Source of the DNA: an uncultured Planctomycetales bacterium
GTDB lineage: Bacteria > Planctomycetota > Planctomycetia > Pirellulales > S012-138
Reading direction: 5' to 3'
DNA: 64,000 nt
Assembly (NCBI GenBank): GCA_937982665.1
Contig: CALJLD010000244.1
Location: 4,438-68,437 of the forward strand
Part shown: positions 18,226 to 27,699 of the stretch, piece after piece
Layout of the letters: each line of letters begins with the position of its first letter
Numbering within the stretch: the stretch's first letter is position 1
The notes under the pieces: generated by a model
Database searches by the model: none
The model's input: only the letters and a program-made list of their open reading frames with translations
Told to the model about the DNA's origin: nothing
Made by a program: the position numbers and the translations under genes

Positions 18226-18573
18226 CTATTCGTTTGGTGAATCTCTCATAGCGCGAAGCGCGGCACTGGTCAATTCATACGCATGAGATATTTCGGAGTC
18301 ATCCGGACCGTTCACGTCCCAGGCATCTATTGCTTGGCTAAGTTTGTGTAGCGATTCGCTCGCCGGAGAGCCAAGTTGCCTGGCAACATAATCGACATCC
18401 GTTGAAGCTTCCAATGCGTCAGACAGCCCCGTATCATCAAAAACCTGGCAAACAACTTCCGACAAGTAACCCAATAGCCCCGGTTTCTTCTTCACTTCCG
18501 CTGCGCGCAGCTTATCTAGGTACTCGACAAAGTACGCCAAACTCTCAAGTAAGTTGTCCGCGAGAATCCGCAT
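18226..18573 (-). CDS. Small acidic helical protein, unknown
   Basis: 115 residues, mostly helical by pattern (LADNLLESLAYFVEYLDKLRAAEVKKK, then SPASESLHKLSQAIDAW and SHAYELTSAALRAM), acidic overall, without membrane segment. No family recognised. It lies 24 bases upstream of the GNAT gene on the same strand, so the two may form one transcript. Codon use resembles neighbours. Confidence 0.5.
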   Translation of the reverse strand: MRILADNLLESLAYFVEYLDKLRAAEVKKKPGLLGYLSEVVCQVFDDTGLSDALEASTDVDYVARQLGSPASESLHKLSQAIDAWDVNGPDDSEISHAYELTSAALRAMRDSPNE

Positions 18574-18657
18574 CGTGATCGGTGGCCAATCTCATGCTGG
18601 CGACTATCGTGTAAGTCGCCTTCTTTTCGGAGCGAAGTCAAACAAAGGATCTCACCT

Positions 18658-18903
18658 ATGCCGGGTCCGTTTGAATTGCTGATCCTGGGAGTGTTTGGCA
18701 TCCTCTTGCTTGGCGGGCTTGTGATTGGGCTCTGGCTTGCGCTGCGTAAGCGCCCGAATCAAGGCGAGAGTCCGTTCCTGGAACGCCCGACTGTACCGCC
18801 CCCACCTGTTTCGCAGTTGTGCGAGCAATGTGGCCAGCCGTTGGAGCAGAAAACGCAAAGTTGCCCAAGTTGCGGCCAACCATCGCAGCAAGCGACTAGC
18901 TGA
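18658..18903 (+). CDS. Small membrane-anchored zinc-ribbon protein
   Basis: 81 residues: one N-terminal membrane helix (about residues 5-28, ELLILGVFGILLLGGLVIGL), a Pro-rich linker, and a C-terminal ribbon with two CxxC pairs, CEQCGQP and CPSCGQP, fitting a zinc-ribbon. Such proteins are often poorly characterised membrane adaptors. The ATG is preceded by AAGGA about 11 bases upstream. It converges on floA. Confidence 0.65.
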   Translation: MPGPFELLILGVFGILLLGGLVIGLWLALRKRPNQGESPFLERPTVPPPPVSQLCEQCGQPLEQKTQSCPSCGQPSQQATS

Positions 18904-18980
18904 AGATTGTCGCGCCGATCTGAAGCCGCAGAAACTCAGGCCGCGCGCAAATTCACGCGGCAACAATCCACACAAATTCG

Positions 18981-19958
18981 CTATACAACCGGACCGCTGC
19001 CGGGGCCGTTTGCTTCGTGGCCGCCGCCACCAACGTTGGATTGAAGATTGCCTTCACGGAAGGCGGAAGCCATGGCCAGCGGGACTTCGGCTTCGGCCAA
19101 GACAACGCGAGCGCGGTTTTGCTGGACCTTGGCCCGCATCTCTTGCTCTTGGGCGGTAGCTTGCGCGCGACGTTCTTCAGCATTCGCCCGTGCGACGCGT
19201 GTATCGGCTTCCGCCTGATCGGCCTTCAAACGCGCGCCGATGTTCTCGCCAATTTCAACATCGGCGATATCGATTGAGACGATCGCAAAGGCCGTTTGAG
19301 CATCCAACCCTCGGGCAAGCACCGCTTTGGAGATCACGTCCGGATTCTCCATCACGTCTTTATGATCGTGGGCGGAACCGCAGGCGGTGATGATGCCTTC
19401 GCCGACGCGGGCGATGACGGTCTCCTCCGTAGCGCCGCCGATGAGCTGTGAGATATTGGTTCGCACGGTCACTCGCGCGCGAATCTTGAGTTCGACGCCG
19501 TCCTTGGCAATCGCGGAAAGGAAAGACTTCTGCGAGCGCTTGGGATCAGGGCAATCGATGACTTTGGGATGAACGCTGGTTTGCACGGCGTCCAAGACGT
19601 CACGGCCGGCCAGGTCAATCGCCGCGGCGCGATCAAAGTCCAAATCGATATCGGCGCGATGCGCCGCGATGATGGCTTTGACGACCCCTAACACGGAACC
19701 GCCGGCGAGATAATGGGCCTCCAGCCGGGCTGTGTTGATGTTGGGAATGGCCGCTTGCACCGACATGATGCGGGCACGGACGATGAGTTGGGCATCAACC
19801 TGGCGCAGGCTCATCCCAATCAGCGTAAACATGCCAACGCGGGCATTAGACATATAGGCCGTGAACCACAAGCTGCCATACTTGAAGAGAATGAACAGCA
19901 GGATGAGCAGGACGACACCGCCGACCCCGATCAAGATGTAGAACCCGTAGTCGCCCAT
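18981..19958 (-). CDS. floA: Flotillin-like protein FloA
   Basis: 325 residues of the UPF0365 / FloA family: an N-terminal membrane-embedded hairpin (about 6-28), then SNARVGMFTLIGMSLRQVDAQLIV, LEAHYLAGGSVLGVVKAIIAAHRADIDL and AAAIDLAGRDVLDAVQTSV, followed by a PHB/SPFH-type core and an Ala/Glu/Arg/Gln coiled coil. FloA assembles in lipid microdomains and organises membrane signalling and secretion. I chose the ATG at 19958, preceded by GGAG with 6-base spacing, rather than an earlier in-frame start. No NfeD-like partner gene is adjacent, which differs from many bacteria where floA follows an NfeD gene. Confidence 0.92.
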   Translation of the reverse strand: MGDYGFYILIGVGGVVLLILLFILFKYGSLWFTAYMSNARVGMFTLIGMSLRQVDAQLIVRARIMSVQAAIPNINTARLEAHYLAGGSVLGVVKAIIAAHRADIDLDFDRAAAIDLAGRDVLDAVQTSVHPKVIDCPDPKRSQKSFLSAIAKDGVELKIRARVTVRTNISQLIGGATEETVIARVGEGIITACGSAHDHKDVMENPDVISKAVLARGLDAQTAFAIVSIDIADVEIGENIGARLKADQAEADTRVARANAEERRAQATAQEQEMRAKVQQNRARVVLAEAEVPLAMASAFREGNLQSNVGGGGHEANGPGSGPVV

Positions 19959-20178
19959 CAAACAACTCCGTCGGAAAACAACTCCGTCGACTGGCAAAAA
20001 GCTAGACTGTCGCGCAAAGTGAGGGTAATCCTCAACTTCGCACGATAGCTATCGCGCGAATGCCCCATATGGTAGCAGGCAGTCGCAGGATTGGAAGCGA
20101 ATCAGCGGCGGTGGGGCTGAGTAAAACGTGCCTTTAGAGCGAACCGGGCAACGCGGCGAAAGCGACGCGGAGCAGCGG

Positions 20179-20391
20179 CTAGGCGACACCGCGGTCTTTC
20201 AGCATCTCGCTGATGGGAGCCAGGCGCGGCAGCAGCTCAACGCGGATTTGGCCAAAGCCGGAGTTCTCAAGATAGTCGGCAAAGTCCTCCGCGTCGCGCT
20301 TGGAATCGAACCAGCGCTCGACAGTTTGCCGCTTTCGCGCAGCAAATACGGCCCAACGTTCGCCGCCAGAGATTGAAGTTGCCGGATGCAT
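20179..20391 (-). CDS. Small hypothetical protein, 70 residues
   Basis: A compact frame reading GERWAVFAARKRQTVERWFDSKRDAEDFADYLENSGF, with the look of a short alpha/beta domain of the kind that transcribes a 'row of residues' in small planctomycete hypotheticals. No family assigned and no ribosome binding site is obvious. The coding pattern (regular amphipathic helix and low stop density in this frame only) supports it moderately. Confidence 0.4.
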   Translation of the reverse strand: MHPATSISGGERWAVFAARKRQTVERWFDSKRDAEDFADYLENSGFGQIRVELLPRLAPISEMLKDRGVA

Positions 20392-20818
20392 ACCGCAGTC
20401 TCGCGTCCTTGAAATCGCCTACGGTATTCTTCGTTTTTGCGGAGATTCAGGAAACGTCAATCGGCCGGAATTCCGCGTGCGGCATCAATTTAGGTAAGGC
20501 AAGTAACGATTGCGGCAAGTTTTCTGTTAATAGTCAATTACGTCGAGCGAATACCCGGCCGAAGGCGGCAAAATCCTTGCCGGGGGTGGCCATCCTTGCG
20601 ATCGCCGGATTCTGGCCAATTGTCGCCTGAACCGTTGCCGCTAAGATTCCCGCAGAGAGGGAGTTACGTCGCATACCCGGAAATCCAGGAATATCCGCCG
20701 GGACGAGCGGGTCTATTAGGAAGAGTCAGCGGGCGATAGCTTGCTGGCGAACCCCGCGACGAATGGACACGATAAGAGCGCGACAGAGAAAGAGGACATA
20801 GGAGTCTGAAGAGGAGCC
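20392..20818. other. Intergenic stretch before the Tat-substrate gene
   Basis: No gene or RNA supported. The last 20 bases carry the ribosome binding site of the next gene (AGGAG near 20800-20815). Nothing else stands out. Confidence 0.4.
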
Positions 20819-21757
20819 ATGGAACACAACCGCCGACGATTCTTACGGAAGTTTGCAGGCGCCGGAGCTTCGGTCGTCTTCGGCGGAGCCTTAATTGGAG
20901 GGCGATTTGTCCAACAGGCTCATGCTCGCAGCCGACTTGCACAGAATCTGGTGGACGAAGCGACACCGATTCTCACAGAGCAAGCGCACCAAGAGTTGCG
21001 GTCAATCCCGGAAGCTTGTCGCGAGCAGATCCGCTTGAAGTTCCACGAAGCCTGTTTGAACGTCACGTCGTTTGTGACAAAGATCTGTTCGACAGAGTTT
21101 CAAGACCGGCTGGAAGCGCTTGCCGATGACCGCGCCAAAGAGCGCTTGTTTATTGTGACCTTTGGTGAGAAAGTTGTGCCGCATGCGGAAGTCGTTCGCT
21201 GGGTGCGGACGATTGCCGAAGAGACATCGGCGGAACTTCGCGCCAATTGGGAAGACAGTAGCAAGCAACTTGCCCGGAAGTGGACGCTGTCTCTCAAGAG
21301 CTTTGAGGAAGGGGTCTCCGCGGAACCGTTCCTGGCAGAGATGGACGAGACGATTCGTCGCGGCATCGAGAGTTCGCGGCAGTTGTCCTACTCGCTGGCC
21401 GGGCAAACGCCGCTGCTGTTTGCCGAAGGTATGCAAAGTTCAACCGGCGTCGAAGAGGCTGCCCTGCTTCGCTTGAACGTTCGCGGTTTTGCAGGTGAAG
21501 CCCCCGAGTTTGTTCCTGTCTTTGTTTGGAACGCGCTTTCTGACGTCTACTCGTTCTTCACAGGCGCCGCTTACGATGATCCGGCCGTTTATCGTCGGGC
21601 AATTTCAGAGCGTCTGGCGCTATTGGGAAATCGCGTCGGCTCCGAATTTGAATCCGAGGTTCGCCGTCGCCTGGCGGATTTGCACACCTGGCAGGAACAG
21701 GCCGTGATGGCGGCCGCGGAAAGCCGGGCGGAAGCACTCATCCCCACTTTCATCTAA
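20819..21757 (+). CDS. Tat-exported helical protein, unknown function
   Basis: 312 residues. The N-terminus has a twin-arginine signal (NRRRFLRKFAGAGASVV) followed by a hydrophobic stretch and an AHA-type cleavage site near residue 36. The mature part is nearly all helical: VDEATPILTEQAHQELRSIP, FVTKICSTEFQDRLEALADDRAKERL, ending with LADLHTWQEQAVMAAAESRAEAL. No enzyme motif recognised. Tat export implies folding or cofactor binding before export. It is followed 15 bases later by a lipoprotein gene, so both probably make one extracytoplasmic module. Confidence 0.65.
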   Translation: MEHNRRRFLRKFAGAGASVVFGGALIGGRFVQQAHARSRLAQNLVDEATPILTEQAHQELRSIPEACREQIRLKFHEACLNVTSFVTKICSTEFQDRLEALADDRAKERLFIVTFGEKVVPHAEVVRWVRTIAEETSAELRANWEDSSKQLARKWTLSLKSFEEGVSAEPFLAEMDETIRRGIESSRQLSYSLAGQTPLLFAEGMQSSTGVEEAALLRLNVRGFAGEAPEFVPVFVWNALSDVYSFFTGAAYDDPAVYRRAISERLALLGNRVGSEFESEVRRRLADLHTWQEQAVMAAAESRAEALIPTFI

Positions 21758-21772
21758 GGACGACGAGGACAC

Positions 21773-22105
21773 ATGTCTGGACGGATACAGTACTTCATGC
21801 TTCAACCAAACTGGCTGCGCAAGTTGCTGCCGATGGTTGTCGCTTGCTTGATTCTCGCTGGCTGCAATAACCGTCCGGAGCCAATTGAAGTCGCTACAGG
21901 AAGTCCGGCTGAGATCTTTCGGGCCGAACAGCACAACGCCGAGACTCCGCACGGTCAGATTGACATGTCGACGGTCGAAGACGCGGGCGATTGGATTGTG
22001 CGATATCGAACAACCAGCGGCGAGTTGTTTGAGGTTGAGATGGAGACTGCCGCTGACGGCACACACCGCTGGATCAATCTGAGGGCTGTGCCGGAGCCAG
22101 AATAA
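21773..22105 (+). CDS. Small lipoprotein, unknown function
   Basis: 110 residues with a signal peptide ending in the lipobox LAGC (Cys31). The mature part of about 80 residues is a small beta-rich domain (WIVRYRTTSGELFEVEMET). A GAGGA site precedes the ATG. Start uncertainty is small; a second ATG 24 bases on would give a more classical signal. It probably sits in the same transcript as the Tat substrate. Confidence 0.65.
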   Translation: MSGRIQYFMLQPNWLRKLLPMVVACLILAGCNNRPEPIEVATGSPAEIFRAEQHNAETPHGQIDMSTVEDAGDWIVRYRTTSGELFEVEMETAADGTHRWINLRAVPEPE

Positions 22106-22182
22106 GCTGGCAATGCAGTGTTATTCAAAGGCTGATAGCACGCGCTGATTTAAGCATGCGGTGTGAGCCTGACCGCACTCTT

Positions 22183-22253
22183 CGTCACCCCCGCGCAGTC
22201 GACAATCCACCATGATGTGGTTCCTTGGATTCGTCGCTTCCGCGGGAATGACG
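22183..22253. repeat. Decayed dRS3-like inverted repeat, copy 2
   Basis: The arms at 22183-22209 and 22226-22253 match the repeat at 6735-6807 over CGTCA...CCCGCGCAG and TGGATTC...CGCGGGAATGACG, with several substitutions and a 16-base loop. It also lies between convergent genes (lipoprotein and csrA), the same context as copy 1. Confidence 0.65.
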
Positions 22254-22267
22254 GAAAGTCGCCTGGT

Positions 22268-22582
22268 CTAGGGGTCGCAGTCTGCGTGAATCTTCGCTCT
22301 GCGAGTATCGCCCATGTTGCTTGCGGACCGCTCCGAGAGTGGCGTCTGTCGACGTCGCTCGGCTGCTGCTTCCATCAGGCGTCGTTGCTTTGTGCGACGA
22401 TCGTTCGATGTGTCCGAAGCGGGCTTATCGTTCTGGCGGGGCAACTCCGCACGAAGGATGCGGAATGAATCGGGAGCTTGAATTCCAAGCTTCATCCGCT
22501 GCCCCTGAACTTCGATAACGGTGATCGTGATCTGGTCACCGATGTTGATTTGTTCGCCAACTTTGCGGGTCAAGACAAGCAT
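22268..22582 (-). CDS. csrA: Carbon storage regulator CsrA with extended C-terminus
   Basis: The first 50 residues are a canonical CsrA (MLVLTRKVGEQINIGD, then ITVIEVQGQRMKLGIQAP). CsrA dimers bind GGA motifs in mRNA leaders and alter translation or stability. The usual length is about 60-70 residues; here 104, with an added Arg/Lys/Asp-rich tail of roughly 40 residues after the normal core (ERRRQTPLSERS). The tail may be disordered or bind RNA. It is monocistronic and convergent with the lipoprotein gene. Confidence 0.92.
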   Translation of the reverse strand: MLVLTRKVGEQINIGDQITITVIEVQGQRMKLGIQAPDSFRILRAELPRQNDKPASDTSNDRRTKQRRLMEAAAERRRQTPLSERSASNMGDTRRAKIHADCDP

Positions 22583-23257
22583 GCCAGTCCTCCTTGCTAG
22601 CTACTGGCCCGGGAGGGGCCTCTCACGTCATTTTGACAGGATATTTGTTTCGGGGTGTATCAAAGCACAATGCGCGCCAAAGCAACATCTTTTTGTTGGG
22701 TCACGCAAATACGCGGTAATCAACGAAACTCAACTGATGTGGTTGGTTGTTCGTTGAGCACACTGTGATCTTGTTCGCTACACATGTGCGATTCGGATGC
22801 AACAGCTAGCACAGCTGGCGTGGTTTTTTTTGCGATCGCCGGTTTGGGCAGCGCATTTCGAAAACGAACTTCCGCTGCCCTCTAATACTGAAATCACATC
22901 CACAACGGACACGGAATTCGGATCGCCGCTGTGAGTTTTTTGCGCCTGCGTTCGAGCCAATAACCGCTACTTGATGCTGGGCGCAACGCTGCCCGTCTAA
23001 GGGAAACAACGTTCGGACGATTCTTTCAGATCATTCGCCGCGGATTGCAGAACCAGTTCCGGAAGGGCGCACGCCAACGCTATGCCGCAATACGTTGGGC
23101 AATCCAGCTGGCTTCGCTTGGCGAAAAACACAACGGAAAACGGCGTCAACCAAAGAATTCGCAGCTTCCGTTATCAATTCTCCCTTGCTCGATCTATAAT
23201 ATCCGTCCTGCGCGTGATTGAATTTGCGATCCCTGTGTTGAACTTCTTTACCAAGCC
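22583..23257. other. Long intergenic region upstream of csrA and yqgE
   Basis: 675 bases between two divergent genes. No gene recognised in either direction. A TATAAT hexamer at 23195-23200 about 58 bases before yqgE could be its -10 element; no good -35 is seen. The leader of csrA probably lies near 22583-22640. A T-run at about 22825-22832 is unassigned. Confidence 0.35.
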
Positions 23258-23848
23258 GTGTCCGTTGACTTCGGAACTTTGCGAGGCCAGTTTTTGATCG
23301 CGGGCAAGTGCTTGCGCGATCCGAACTTCTTCAAGACCGTGGTGCTGATCGTTGACCACTCGGAAGAGGGTTCTGTGGGTCTGGTTGTAAACCAGCCGAC
23401 CGGCGTCAACATCTCGGATGCCCTGGGCGAACATATGGAGGTCCCCGAGACACCGGAAGTAGTGCATGTGGGCGGACCGGTCAGTTCCACTTCGCTGTTC
23501 ATTTTGCACAACTCGCAATTGCTGGATCCGGATGCCGCCAAGGTTGCCTCGGGGATTTATTTCGGCAGTCACCCCAGCGTGTTTGAAGAGGCCGTCACCG
23601 AGACAATTGCCGAGCAAGATTCCGGCAAGATGAAGAAACTTGCCTTCCGCGTTTTCTGTGGATGTGCCGGCTGGGGACCTTTTCAGCTTGAATCTGAACT
23701 GACCAGGGCGGATTGGATGTTGCTCCCCGCGACAGAAGATGACGTCTTCAGGCGGAACCCTCATGAGATGTGGGATGAACTCTATCAACAGGCTCTGCAG
23801 CAAGAGAGCCTGATCTCGCACTTGCCCGGTGATCCCAGTTTGAATTAG
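23258..23848 (+). CDS. YqgE/AlgH (UPF0301) family protein
   Basis: 196 residues: the N-terminal GQFLIAGKCLRDPNFFKTVVLIVDHSEEGSVGLVVNQPT is the UPF0301 signature, followed by VHVGGPV and ending in the family's conserved AGWGPFQLESEL and W segment. GTG start. The family is widespread and has weak links to transcription regulation (AlgH); its biochemical role is not established. Confidence 0.85.
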   Translation: MSVDFGTLRGQFLIAGKCLRDPNFFKTVVLIVDHSEEGSVGLVVNQPTGVNISDALGEHMEVPETPEVVHVGGPVSSTSLFILHNSQLLDPDAAKVASGIYFGSHPSVFEEAVTETIAEQDSGKMKKLAFRVFCGCAGWGPFQLESELTRADWMLLPATEDDVFRRNPHEMWDELYQQALQQESLISHLPGDPSLN

Positions 23849-23938
23849 CGTATGGGTTCCGCGGCATTATCGCTATAGCGGCTGTTGCCATGCCGCGTTC
23901 GCTTGCGTTGGGTTCCTGGTTGATTTCTTGATTGTCAG

Positions 23939-25846
23939 ATGATTCAGCTTCGTGTCGCCGGCATTCGAAAACACTTTGGACCGGAGCCGGTACTCAACGG
24001 TGTTTCGTTTGACTTGCGCCCAGGCGAAAGGATCGGGCTGGTTGGACCCAACGGTGTCGGCAAGACCACGCTGTTGAAGATCATAACAGGAGTTGAAGAA
24101 GCCGACTCCGGCGAAGTCGAATGGCATCGCGGCGCGAGCTGGGGCATTCTTGAACAGCGTCCCGATTTCGATCCAGACCTGGCAGTGTGGGAGATTGCCA
24201 AGAGCGGCCTGGCCGAGTTGCTCAACATGGCCGCCGAAGCGGAAGCGCTCGCCGACAGCATGGCCAGCGCTTCGGCCCAAGACCAAAAGCAAATGGGCGC
24301 GCGGCTGGATCATCTACATCACGAACTGCAAAAGCGCGACGGCTATCATCTGGATCACAAGATCACGCAGGTGCTCAACGGGCTGGGCATGGAAGAGTCC
24401 ACGTATCACCAGCCGGCGGCCCAACTTTCCGGAGGGCAGCAAAACCGCTTGCTGCTCGCGCGGCTGTTGCTCAAAGCGCCCGATGTCATGCTGTTGGACG
24501 AACCTTCCAACCACTTGGATTTGGAAGCCACACGCTGGTTGGAGGAGTACCTGGCCGACTTGCCAAGCTCTCTGTTGGTGGTCAGCCATGACCGTTACTT
24601 ATTGGACAAGGTGACTAACCGCACGTTCGAGTTATTTCAGGGGACAATCGAAGACTACGCCGGCAACTATTCCGCCTATCGCAAGCAAAAGGCTGATCGT
24701 CTAGAGGTACAACGTCGCACGTACGAGAAGCAGCAGGAGTTCATCGCCAAGACGGAGGAGTTTATTCGCCGCAATCATTACGGTCAGAAGCATCTTCAAG
24801 CGGAAGACCGAAGAAAGAAACTCGATAAGCTGGAACGCGTCGCGCCGCCGCGCGAAATCGCCGGACCCGCGATGGGTTTCCCCGCGGCCACACGGACAGG
24901 CGACGTTGTGATTCGCGCCGAAGGCGTATCCAAGGCTTACAACCGCAAGCTATTTCAGGAACTTTCCTTCACCATCCAGCGCGGACAACGCTGGGGCATC
25001 TTGGGACCAAACGCCAGTGGCAAAACAACATTGCTCAGGTGCATTCTCAACGCGGACTTGCTGGATGCCGGACAAATCCAGATTGGCACAGGGGTCAAGA
25101 TTGGCTACCTGGATCAGCAACTTTCCGGGCTGCCTGCGGAAACAACTTTGCTGGAAGCCGTGCGGCCGCCCGGCGAACAATTCACCGAACAACGACGCCG
25201 CGACTTGCTGGCCAGGTTTGGTCTGACAGGCGATATCGTCTTTCAAAGAATTGGCGAGTTGTCCGGCGGTGAGCGCAGCCGCGCGGGCCTGTCACGCCTG
25301 GCCGCGGAAGAAGCCAACGTCCTGATCCTGGATGAACCAACGAATCACCTGGACCTCTGGGCACGCGATGCACTCGAGGCGGCCATCCGCCGTTTCGATG
25401 GCACCGTGATCTTGGTTTCGCATGACCGCTACTTCCTCAACAATGTTGTTGATCACCTGTTAGTTTATGATGACCAGCGGTTCCGGGTGATTGATGGCAA
25501 CTACGAAACGTACTTGCACTTTGTCAGTCGCGGATTGGCCGCAGGCGAAGAAATCGCCAGAAACGGAAAGCCTGCGGAGAAAGCATCACGCGACAAAACC
25601 GAGTCGTGGAAAGCCAACGATCAGCCCAAACGCAAGCGCAAGTTTCCCTATCGCAAGATTGAAGACCTGGAGGCCGAGATTCTCGAATTCGAGGCACAGA
25701 TTGGCGAAGCACATCAATTGTTAACGGAGCAAACCGTGCTGCGAGACGGCGAACGCGTCAAGGAACTCAAAGCGGAGATTGCCGCCGCGGAAAAAGCCTT
25801 GGAATCTTTGTACGAACACTGGGACGAGGCGGTGGAATTGAATTAG
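23939..25846 (+). CDS. ABC-F family ATPase (Uup-like)
   Basis: 635 residues with two ABC domains and no membrane segment. First domain: Walker A GPNGVGKTT, signature LSGGQQNR, Walker B VMLLDEPSNHLDL. Second: Walker A GPNASGKTT, signature LSGGERSR, Walker B VLILDEPTNHLDL, and H-loop VSHDRYF. The interdomain linker (KQKADRLEVQRRTYEKQQEFIAKTEEFIRR) and a C-terminal coiled coil fit the Uup branch. ABC-F proteins act on ribosomes, not as transporters. 90 bases after yqgE. Confidence 0.9.
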   Translation: MIQLRVAGIRKHFGPEPVLNGVSFDLRPGERIGLVGPNGVGKTTLLKIITGVEEADSGEVEWHRGASWGILEQRPDFDPDLAVWEIAKSGLAELLNMAAEAEALADSMASASAQDQKQMGARLDHLHHELQKRDGYHLDHKITQVLNGLGMEESTYHQPAAQLSGGQQNRLLLARLLLKAPDVMLLDEPSNHLDLEATRWLEEYLADLPSSLLVVSHDRYLLDKVTNRTFELFQGTIEDYAGNYSAYRKQKADRLEVQRRTYEKQQEFIAKTEEFIRRNHYGQKHLQAEDRRKKLDKLERVAPPREIAGPAMGFPAATRTGDVVIRAEGVSKAYNRKLFQELSFTIQRGQRWGILGPNASGKTTLLRCILNADLLDAGQIQIGTGVKIGYLDQQLSGLPAETTLLEAVRPPGEQFTEQRRRDLLARFGLTGDIVFQRIGELSGGERSRAGLSRLAAEEANVLILDEPTNHLDLWARDALEAAIRRFDGTVILVSHDRYFLNNVVDHLLVYDDQRFRVIDGNYETYLHFVSRGLAAGEEIARNGKPAEKASRDKTESWKANDQPKRKRKFPYRKIEDLEAEILEFEAQIGEAHQLLTEQTVLRDGERVKELKAEIAAAEKALESLYEHWDEAVELN

Positions 25847-25926
25847 TCTGGCGGATCGTCCTGACTGCCGATTCGATTGCAGCGAAAGAGCAGCACTCTA
25901 AAGAGAACCACGATAAAGAAAGCTCC

Positions 25927-27453
25927 ATGCCAAACTTCTTTTCACGCCGTTCTCCGCGCCGCGCCATGACCGCACTCCTGGTGGGTTTCATTGCATTTCT
26001 GATCGCGGCGCTATCCGGCCTACCGGCCACCGCGCAAGAAACACGACCTTCCGATGCGATGCCCAATGTGATCATCGTTCTTGTCGATGACTTGGGCTGG
26101 ACGGATTTGGGCTGCTACGGCAGTGAGTACTACGAGACGCCGAATATCGACAGACTGGCCAGGCGCGGACTGCGGTTCACCAATGGCTATGCCGCTTGCG
26201 CAGTGTGTTCTCCCACTCGCGCCGCCGTCTTGACGGGGCGCTATCCCGCGCGGACGGGAGTTACGGATTGGATTCGGGCGAAGTTCCAGGGCGGTACGGA
26301 TGATCCGCAACAGGCGCCAACAGAATATGTCGGTGGACCAAGGCGGCAGTTGTTATGTCCGCCCAATCCATTTTGGCTGGAACACAACGAAGTCACTCTG
26401 GCGGAGATTCTGCACGACGCCGGATACCGCACATGCCATATCGGCAAGTGGCATCTGGGTGGAGAGCCATGGTCGCCAATCACACAAGGCTTCGAATTAA
26501 ACATCGGCGGCTGCGACTACGGACAGCCGCCCACTTACTTTGATCCGTACTTTCGCCAACGGCAGGGCTTGATCCCTACGTTGCCGCCGCGCAAAACCGG
26601 CGAGTTCCTGACTGACCGGGAAGGTGATGAGGCCGTTAACTTCATCACTGCGTACAAGGATCAACCGTTCTTTCTGTACCTGGCACACTACGCCGTGCAT
26701 ACGCCCATCCAAGGCAAGCCGGATGTTGTGGCCAGGTATCAGCAGAAGCCCAAGACAAATCAGAAGAACGCGACTTACGCCGCCTTGGTAGAAAGCGTTG
26801 ACGATTCCGTAGGCAAGGTCATGGCTACGCTTGAGGAACTGGAGCTTACCGACAACACGCTTGTGATATTCACATCTGACAATGGCGGACTGATTGGACC
26901 AACGGACAACGCTCCGCTGCGATCCGGAAAGGGCTTTCCCTATGAAGGCGGAATTCGCGTGCCGTTCATTGTGCACATGCCCGGCGCGGTGAAAGCAGGC
27001 GAGTCCGATGTGCCGGTTTGCAGCGTTGACTTGCTACCAACAGTTGCCGCAGCTGCCGGAATTCAACTTGAGCAAGCTTTGGGTAAGTTGGCCGGCGGAA
27101 CGCCTCCCAAGATTGATGGGATTGATCTCACGCCCACATTCAGCGGTGATGAAAACGTTGTTAACCGCAATGCTCCGCTCTTCTGGCACTTCCCCCATTA
27201 TCGCACCGCGCAGTCCGGTCCCTACTCGATTGTTCGCGATGGTGATTGGAAACTCATCAAGTGGTATGAAGGGCCACGGCTTGAGTTGTTCAATTTGAAG
27301 GATGACTTGAGCGAAGAACGCGACGTAGCGGAATCTCACCCTGATAGGGTCAGGGAACTTTCGGTCCTCCTTGATGCTCACTTGCGAGAAACTAACGCCA
27401 AATTGCCAGCGCCGAATCCCAATTATACTCCTCAAGAAGATGCGGCGAGGTGA
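25927..27453 (+). CDS. Secreted sulfatase (arylsulfatase A-like)
   Basis: 508 residues with a signal peptide (residues about 1-34, AQE after ATA). The active-site signature CSPTRAAVLTGRYPARTG places the formylglycine-forming Cys at 94 (CxPxR). Metal-binding Asp in VDDLGWTDLGCYGS, then KWHLGG and TSDNGG segments are typical. Sulfatases remove sulfate esters from algal and marine polysaccharides; planctomycetes hold dozens. Substrate unknown. It lies 80 bases downstream of the ABC-F gene. Confidence 0.92.
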   Translation: MPNFFSRRSPRRAMTALLVGFIAFLIAALSGLPATAQETRPSDAMPNVIIVLVDDLGWTDLGCYGSEYYETPNIDRLARRGLRFTNGYAACAVCSPTRAAVLTGRYPARTGVTDWIRAKFQGGTDDPQQAPTEYVGGPRRQLLCPPNPFWLEHNEVTLAEILHDAGYRTCHIGKWHLGGEPWSPITQGFELNIGGCDYGQPPTYFDPYFRQRQGLIPTLPPRKTGEFLTDREGDEAVNFITAYKDQPFFLYLAHYAVHTPIQGKPDVVARYQQKPKTNQKNATYAALVESVDDSVGKVMATLEELELTDNTLVIFTSDNGGLIGPTDNAPLRSGKGFPYEGGIRVPFIVHMPGAVKAGESDVPVCSVDLLPTVAAAAGIQLEQALGKLAGGTPPKIDGIDLTPTFSGDENVVNRNAPLFWHFPHYRTAQSGPYSIVRDGDWKLIKWYEGPRLELFNLKDDLSEERDVAESHPDRVRELSVLLDAHLRETNAKLPAPNPNYTPQEDAAR

Positions 27454-27699
27454 CCGAGGCCGCTGCAAGAGCGATTCCCGTAACCTGAATGGTGCATAGG
27501 ACTTACGCATACTTCGTGTCGGGCATAATTCCCGCCAATAAGACACTTCTTCTATGAGATTTCGACTTTCGAATGTCGGTTTTTTGCAATCGCACATCAT
27601 GGAGCGCGAATACCCGGTGAACTCGGCAATTTCTCCGTTGTCATTAATTGTGATCCGATAGATTGAGAGGGGACTGCACTCGCAAAGGAAGCGAACACG

